Shown: positions 61,185 to 64,000 of the stretch, one piece after another
Numbering within the stretch: the stretch's first letter is position 1
How the letters are laid out: every line of letters starts with the position of its first letter
Origin: UBA2031 sp037189985
GTDB taxonomy: Bacteria > Pseudomonadota > Gammaproteobacteria > Pseudomonadales > Moraxellaceae
Direction: 5' to 3'
Assembly: GCA_037189985.1 (NCBI GenBank)
Contig: JBBCJX010000011.1
Coordinates: 1-64,000 of the forward strand
DNA: 64,000 nt
Translations under genes and position numbers: made by a program
Notes under the pieces: generated by a model
What the model was told of the DNA's origin: nothing
The model's input: only the letters and a program-made list of their open reading frames with translations
Database searches by the model: none

Positions 61185-62249
61185 TTAAAGACTGAGCTTT
61201 TCGCTGAACAGCCCGCCGCCATCCGACTGGCCAAGCCAGTCTCCGATGTCTACATGATAGCCGCGCTTCTTGAGAGCATTGCCAAGAGAGAAGAGATAAC
61301 CCGTGTCCGGTCTACCGGGAAAAAGGGCCATTACCTGCCGACCCAGTGGTGTAAACCGATGCGCGGTGACTGCCAGCTCTCGTCCCTCGCCTTCAATGTA
61401 CAGCGCCTTGTCGTGGCAACGCAGTACAGCGCGGAAACCCGTCTTGCTGACGCTTTTCAGGCGCACCATATCAGGCCCGGATTGCAGCAATCCCATGTCC
61501 TCCATCTGCGCAAGCATGGGTCCATGAATGTCTGCCTGAAAATAACTGCTGGCCTCCTTGCAGACAAAACCGTTCAGATCAAGGCGAGCCATGAAGCTGA
61601 TGGTCGCCATGTCTGCACGGGAAATCGAGGCGAGAAAAGCCAGCGTACGCAGGCTGTGCGTGCCTGGCTGGCGCACTTCATCCACCAGCACACGCGCCCA
61701 CATCTCCTGGAAGTCCGTGGCAACGGCACGCGCTGCACACTCCTGCCAGCGCAGCAGCCAATCAGCATCAACCGGGCGCTCCGACAGACTCTCCACCAGC
61801 AATGACTCTGCCAGCATGTCGGCACGCAGGCCAATGCGCCGCACATTCAGGGAATGACGCAGGGCGAGAATGTCGGCTTCCAGCCGCACTTTTTCCAGAG
61901 CGTGGGCAAGGCCGGGAACACGCAGGGCATTGAGAGGGTCTTCACCAGCCTGCTCGATCAGGGGATTCAGGCGAACCGACGGCGCCAACTCGTCAACCGG
62001 TGCATCCACCAGTTCGTCACGCGCATTGAATATCTTGCGTCCGGCCTGCAAGTCATCAAGGTCATCCAGCATGTTCTGGATGACCTCCAGTTCGGCCATG
62101 CGTACCGTTGCATGATCCTTGCCTGCCAGGCGCAAACGCCAGGGAGACAACAGTGCCGAATCGGCACTGCCGAACACGGTATGCCAGAGTTTGTCAGCCA
62201 GCTTTTGTTGCAGTGCGGGAGTATCAGTCATGGCAACTTCCGTACTCAT
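61185..62249 (-). CDS. DUF2806-family protein
   Basis: A 354-aa cytoplasmic protein. The middle region (about 165-245) has WLLRWQECAARAVATDFQEMWARVL, VRQPGTHSLRTLAFLASIS and then DMATISFMARL; this resembles the DUF2806 (TIGR03899-like) pattern. A coiled region precedes it. Its function is unknown. The start could be ATG 62249 or ATG 62231; the second has GGAAG before it. It lies 8 bases after the ABC1 kinase stop and is probably co-transcribed with it. Confidence 0.7.
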   Translation of the reverse strand: MSTEVAMTDTPALQQKLADKLWHTVFGSADSALLSPWRLRLAGKDHATVRMAELEVIQNMLDDLDDLQAGRKIFNARDELVDAPVDELAPSVRLNPLIEQAGEDPLNALRVPGLAHALEKVRLEADILALRHSLNVRRIGLRADMLAESLLVESLSERPVDADWLLRWQECAARAVATDFQEMWARVLVDEVRQPGTHSLRTLAFLASISRADMATISFMARLDLNGFVCKEASSYFQADIHGPMLAQMEDMGLLQSGPDMVRLKSVSKTGFRAVLRCHDKALYIEGEGRELAVTAHRFTPLGRQVMALFPGRPDTGYLFSLGNALKKRGYHVDIGDWLGQSDGGGLFSEKLSL

Positions 62250-62257
62250 GCCAGAGA

Positions 62258-63562
62258 TCAGTGCAGCAGTCTTGCTCCCTTGCCGTCACCCATGAAATCG
62301 ATACGGTCATCTGCAAACACGTTCATGTCTGGCGCGAGTATCTTCACATAGCGGTCAAAATAGAGAATCTGCTTGAGCAGCAATGCAAATGCACGCGGGA
62401 AGCGGATACCGTGTCGTTCACCTACCGCCACGATGTCCAGCATGATGCGGTTGATTTCATTGTCATTCACAGCGCCGTTAAGCACATGCTCGGGGTCCAC
62501 GGTGGTCACCGTGCTGTAGAGCTTTTCCAGGTCCTGGCTGAGCGCTTCCACATCAACCACACGCTTGGTCATGCCGATACGGGTCATGCTGTCGGCCATC
62601 TTGTGGAAATCACCATCGGTAAGGGACTCCACAAAGGCATTGGTCGCCTCCCAGGTTTCCGGATTGATGCGGCCCACGATGCCAAAGTCGATAAAACCCA
62701 GGCGGCCATCCGTCAGTACCATGAGGTTGCCGGCATGCAGGTCGGCATGAAAGCTCCCGCACAGCATGAGGCTGGAAAACCAGGTATTCATGGCCGTTAC
62801 CAGCGTACCGGCGGGATCGCGGGTGTACTTCCTGATGGTTTCAAGATCCGTCAGGGGAACACCGTAGAAGCGCTCCATGGTCAGCACGCGCAGGCTGGAC
62901 GCCTGCTCGTACACCTTGGGAGCAATGGCAGCGTCGTTGCCGGTGCGCTGCAGGAACTCGTTGAATTCCTGGATATTGCGCGCTTCTTTGTAGAAATCCG
63001 TTTCCTCCATCATGCAGGCCTGTATTTCTGCAACGATGGCAGACAAAGAAGCAAACTTGAGCTTGGGAAACAGCACTTCGACAACACGTGCCGAAAAATA
63101 AAGGAAATTGAGATCGGTCAGCAGGATTTTTTCAACGCCCGGCTTCTGTATCTTGATGACCACGGGCTCGCCACTCACCAGCCTGGCTGCATGCACCTGT
63201 GCAATGGAGGCCGATGCCAGGGGAGTCTCGTCAATCTCTGCAAAAATCTCGTTGAGCGGCCGCTTGAGTTCACGCTCAAGCACGTTGCGCATGATGGAAA
63301 AAGGCAGTGGCGTGGTCTTGTCCAGGCAGTGCTGGAACTCGGTGACATAGGCCTCGGGGAAAAGCGAGGGCGAGCTGGCAATGAACTGCCCGAGCTTGAT
63401 ATAGGTGGCACCAAGACGTTCGAAGGTCTGGCGCAGCAACTGCGGTGTAGGTGGGCGCTCGCCACGCAACCAGCCTATGCCAGTGCTGGCCAGCACGCTG
63501 CCGGTCTGGGCCACACGCAACAATCCCTTGAGTGCATTGCCGAAATTCGCATAACGGTTCAT
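62258..63562 (-). CDS. ABC1/AarF-family atypical kinase, short form
   Basis: A 434-aa ABC1-family protein with KLGQ at 56-59, SASIAQVHAA, VVIKIQKPG, FHADLHAGN and DFGIVG, so the catalytic core is complete. It has no C-terminal membrane helices, unlike the two other copies in the window (7523-9199 and 39376-41004), so it may be soluble or peripheral. AAGGAG precedes its ATG. It forms a short run with a MoeB-like gene upstream and a DUF2806-like gene downstream. The substrate is unknown. Confidence 0.87.
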   Translation of the reverse strand: MNRYANFGNALKGLLRVAQTGSVLASTGIGWLRGERPPTPQLLRQTFERLGATYIKLGQFIASSPSLFPEAYVTEFQHCLDKTTPLPFSIMRNVLERELKRPLNEIFAEIDETPLASASIAQVHAARLVSGEPVVIKIQKPGVEKILLTDLNFLYFSARVVEVLFPKLKFASLSAIVAEIQACMMEETDFYKEARNIQEFNEFLQRTGNDAAIAPKVYEQASSLRVLTMERFYGVPLTDLETIRKYTRDPAGTLVTAMNTWFSSLMLCGSFHADLHAGNLMVLTDGRLGFIDFGIVGRINPETWEATNAFVESLTDGDFHKMADSMTRIGMTKRVVDVEALSQDLEKLYSTVTTVDPEHVLNGAVNDNEINRIMLDIVAVGERHGIRFPRAFALLLKQILYFDRYVKILAPDMNVFADDRIDFMGDGKGARLLH

Positions 63563-63582
63563 GCCGGTACTCCTTTTTCCGT

Positions 63583-64000
63583 TTACATCAATTCAGGCGT
63601 CCGTAGGCCAGACGCGGAACCACAAACAGCACAGCCAGGATCGCGCCGCACCGAAAGGGTGCGCATGATCGCGGGGCCGGCCTCCCATAGCCAGAGGCGA
63701 CCGATAAGCGGCTTGCCGACTCCGGTCAGGATTTTCAGGGCCTCGGCAGCGGCCAGTGCCCCCACCATTCCAGTCACGGGGGCCAGTACGCCCGCTTCGC
63801 TGCAGGTCATGGCCTCTTCATCTGCCATCGGATAAAGACAGCGATAACAGGGTGAATCCGGCAAGCGGCTATCAAACACGGAAAGCTGGGCACTCATGCC
63901 GATGGCCGCCGCGCTGACCAAAGGGATTTTCGCTGTAACACAGGCCGCATTCACTGCATCGCGGGTGGCAAAATTGTCACAGCCATCCACCACCAGACTG
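63583..64000 (-). CDS. MoeB/ThiF-type E1-like adenylyltransferase (partial)
   Basis: The C-terminal part (about 139 residues) of a HesA/MoeB/ThiF protein; its 5' end is beyond the window edge, since the frame is open to 64000. It has VDGCDNFATRDAVNAACV, PLVSAAAIGMSAQLSVFD, the zinc cysteines CYRCLYP and CAVCG, and TCSEAGVLAPVTGMVGALAA. These E1-like enzymes adenylate the C-terminus of MoaD- or ThiS-type sulfur carriers. MoeB and ThiF cannot be distinguished from this part. Confidence 0.85.
   Translation of the reverse strand, partial: SLVVDGCDNFATRDAVNAACVTAKIPLVSAAAIGMSAQLSVFDSRLPDSPCYRCLYPMADEEAMTCSEAGVLAPVTGMVGALAAAEALKILTGVGKPLIGRLWLWEAGPAIMRTLSVRRDPGCAVCGSASGLRTPELM

Noticed and set aside
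1..64000. tRNA, rRNA, CRISPR array or transposase genes
   Set aside because: Reading both strands I found no cloverleaf with GGTTCGANTCC-type arm, no ribosomal RNA sequence, no regularly spaced direct repeats and no transposase motif. A covariance scan could overturn this for small RNAs.

Overview
This window reads as a chromosomal segment of a gammaproteobacterium of moderately high GC. The evidence is gene order. One block runs hemE, gltD, gltB, a SPOR protein, aroB, aroK, pilQPONM, a PBP1A gene, rpmE, priA, argS, a SPOR protein, hslVU, a DUF971 gene, ubiE, ubiJ, ubiB, hisI, hisE and tatABC. A second runs nitrilase, yhdP, rng, maf, mreD, mreC, mreB and gatCAB. From memory both match the Pseudomonas arrangement, but the pha genes expected between DUF971 and ubiE are absent and other genes are inserted, so I do not assign a genus. 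I see no rRNA, tRNA, CRISPR array, transposase or prophage gene.

Layout. (1) 1-7470, minus strand: a Fur-controlled heme-acquisition locus with an ECF sigma factor, a FecR-type anti-sigma, a HasR-like TonB-dependent receptor with a signalling domain, a HasA-like hemophore with an unusual C-terminal extension, and a large exported protein with gloVer-like repeats, two Ig-like domains and a GlyGly-CTERM-like sorting tail. (2) 7523-28522: an ABC1 kinase, hemE, a TauE/SafE permease, a lipoprotein hydrolase, glutamate synthase, the SPOR/shikimate/type IV pilus cluster (transcribed leftward) and the divergent PBP1A gene. (3) 28601-43327: rpmE, a group III truncated globin, priA, argS, hslVU, ubiquinone, histidine and Tat genes. 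(4) 43346-45350: an insertion-like segment with a class I HMG-CoA reductase, about 370 bp of non-coding repeat and a cyclic-nucleotide-binding protein. (5) 45428-58596: the nitrilase-yhdP-rng-maf-mreDCB run, then divergent gatCAB. (6) 58664-64000: an orphan exported protein, a quinone reductase, a crotonase, a DUF2806-like protein, a third ABC1 kinase and a MoeB/ThiF-type E1 protein cut by the window edge.

How the genes work together: most are housekeeping genes for cell shape (MreBCD, PBP1A), pilus assembly, amino-acid synthesis (GltBD, AroBK, HisIE), protein quality control (HslVU), translation (ArgS, bL31, GatCAB) and membrane biogenesis or export (YhdP, TatABC). The clearest accessory content is the heme locus at the left edge. 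It pairs a hybrid hemophore with a probable surface-sorted partner, and it is the best candidate here for something not yet described. Several hairpin repeat families sit between genes, and some may act as terminators or processing sites.
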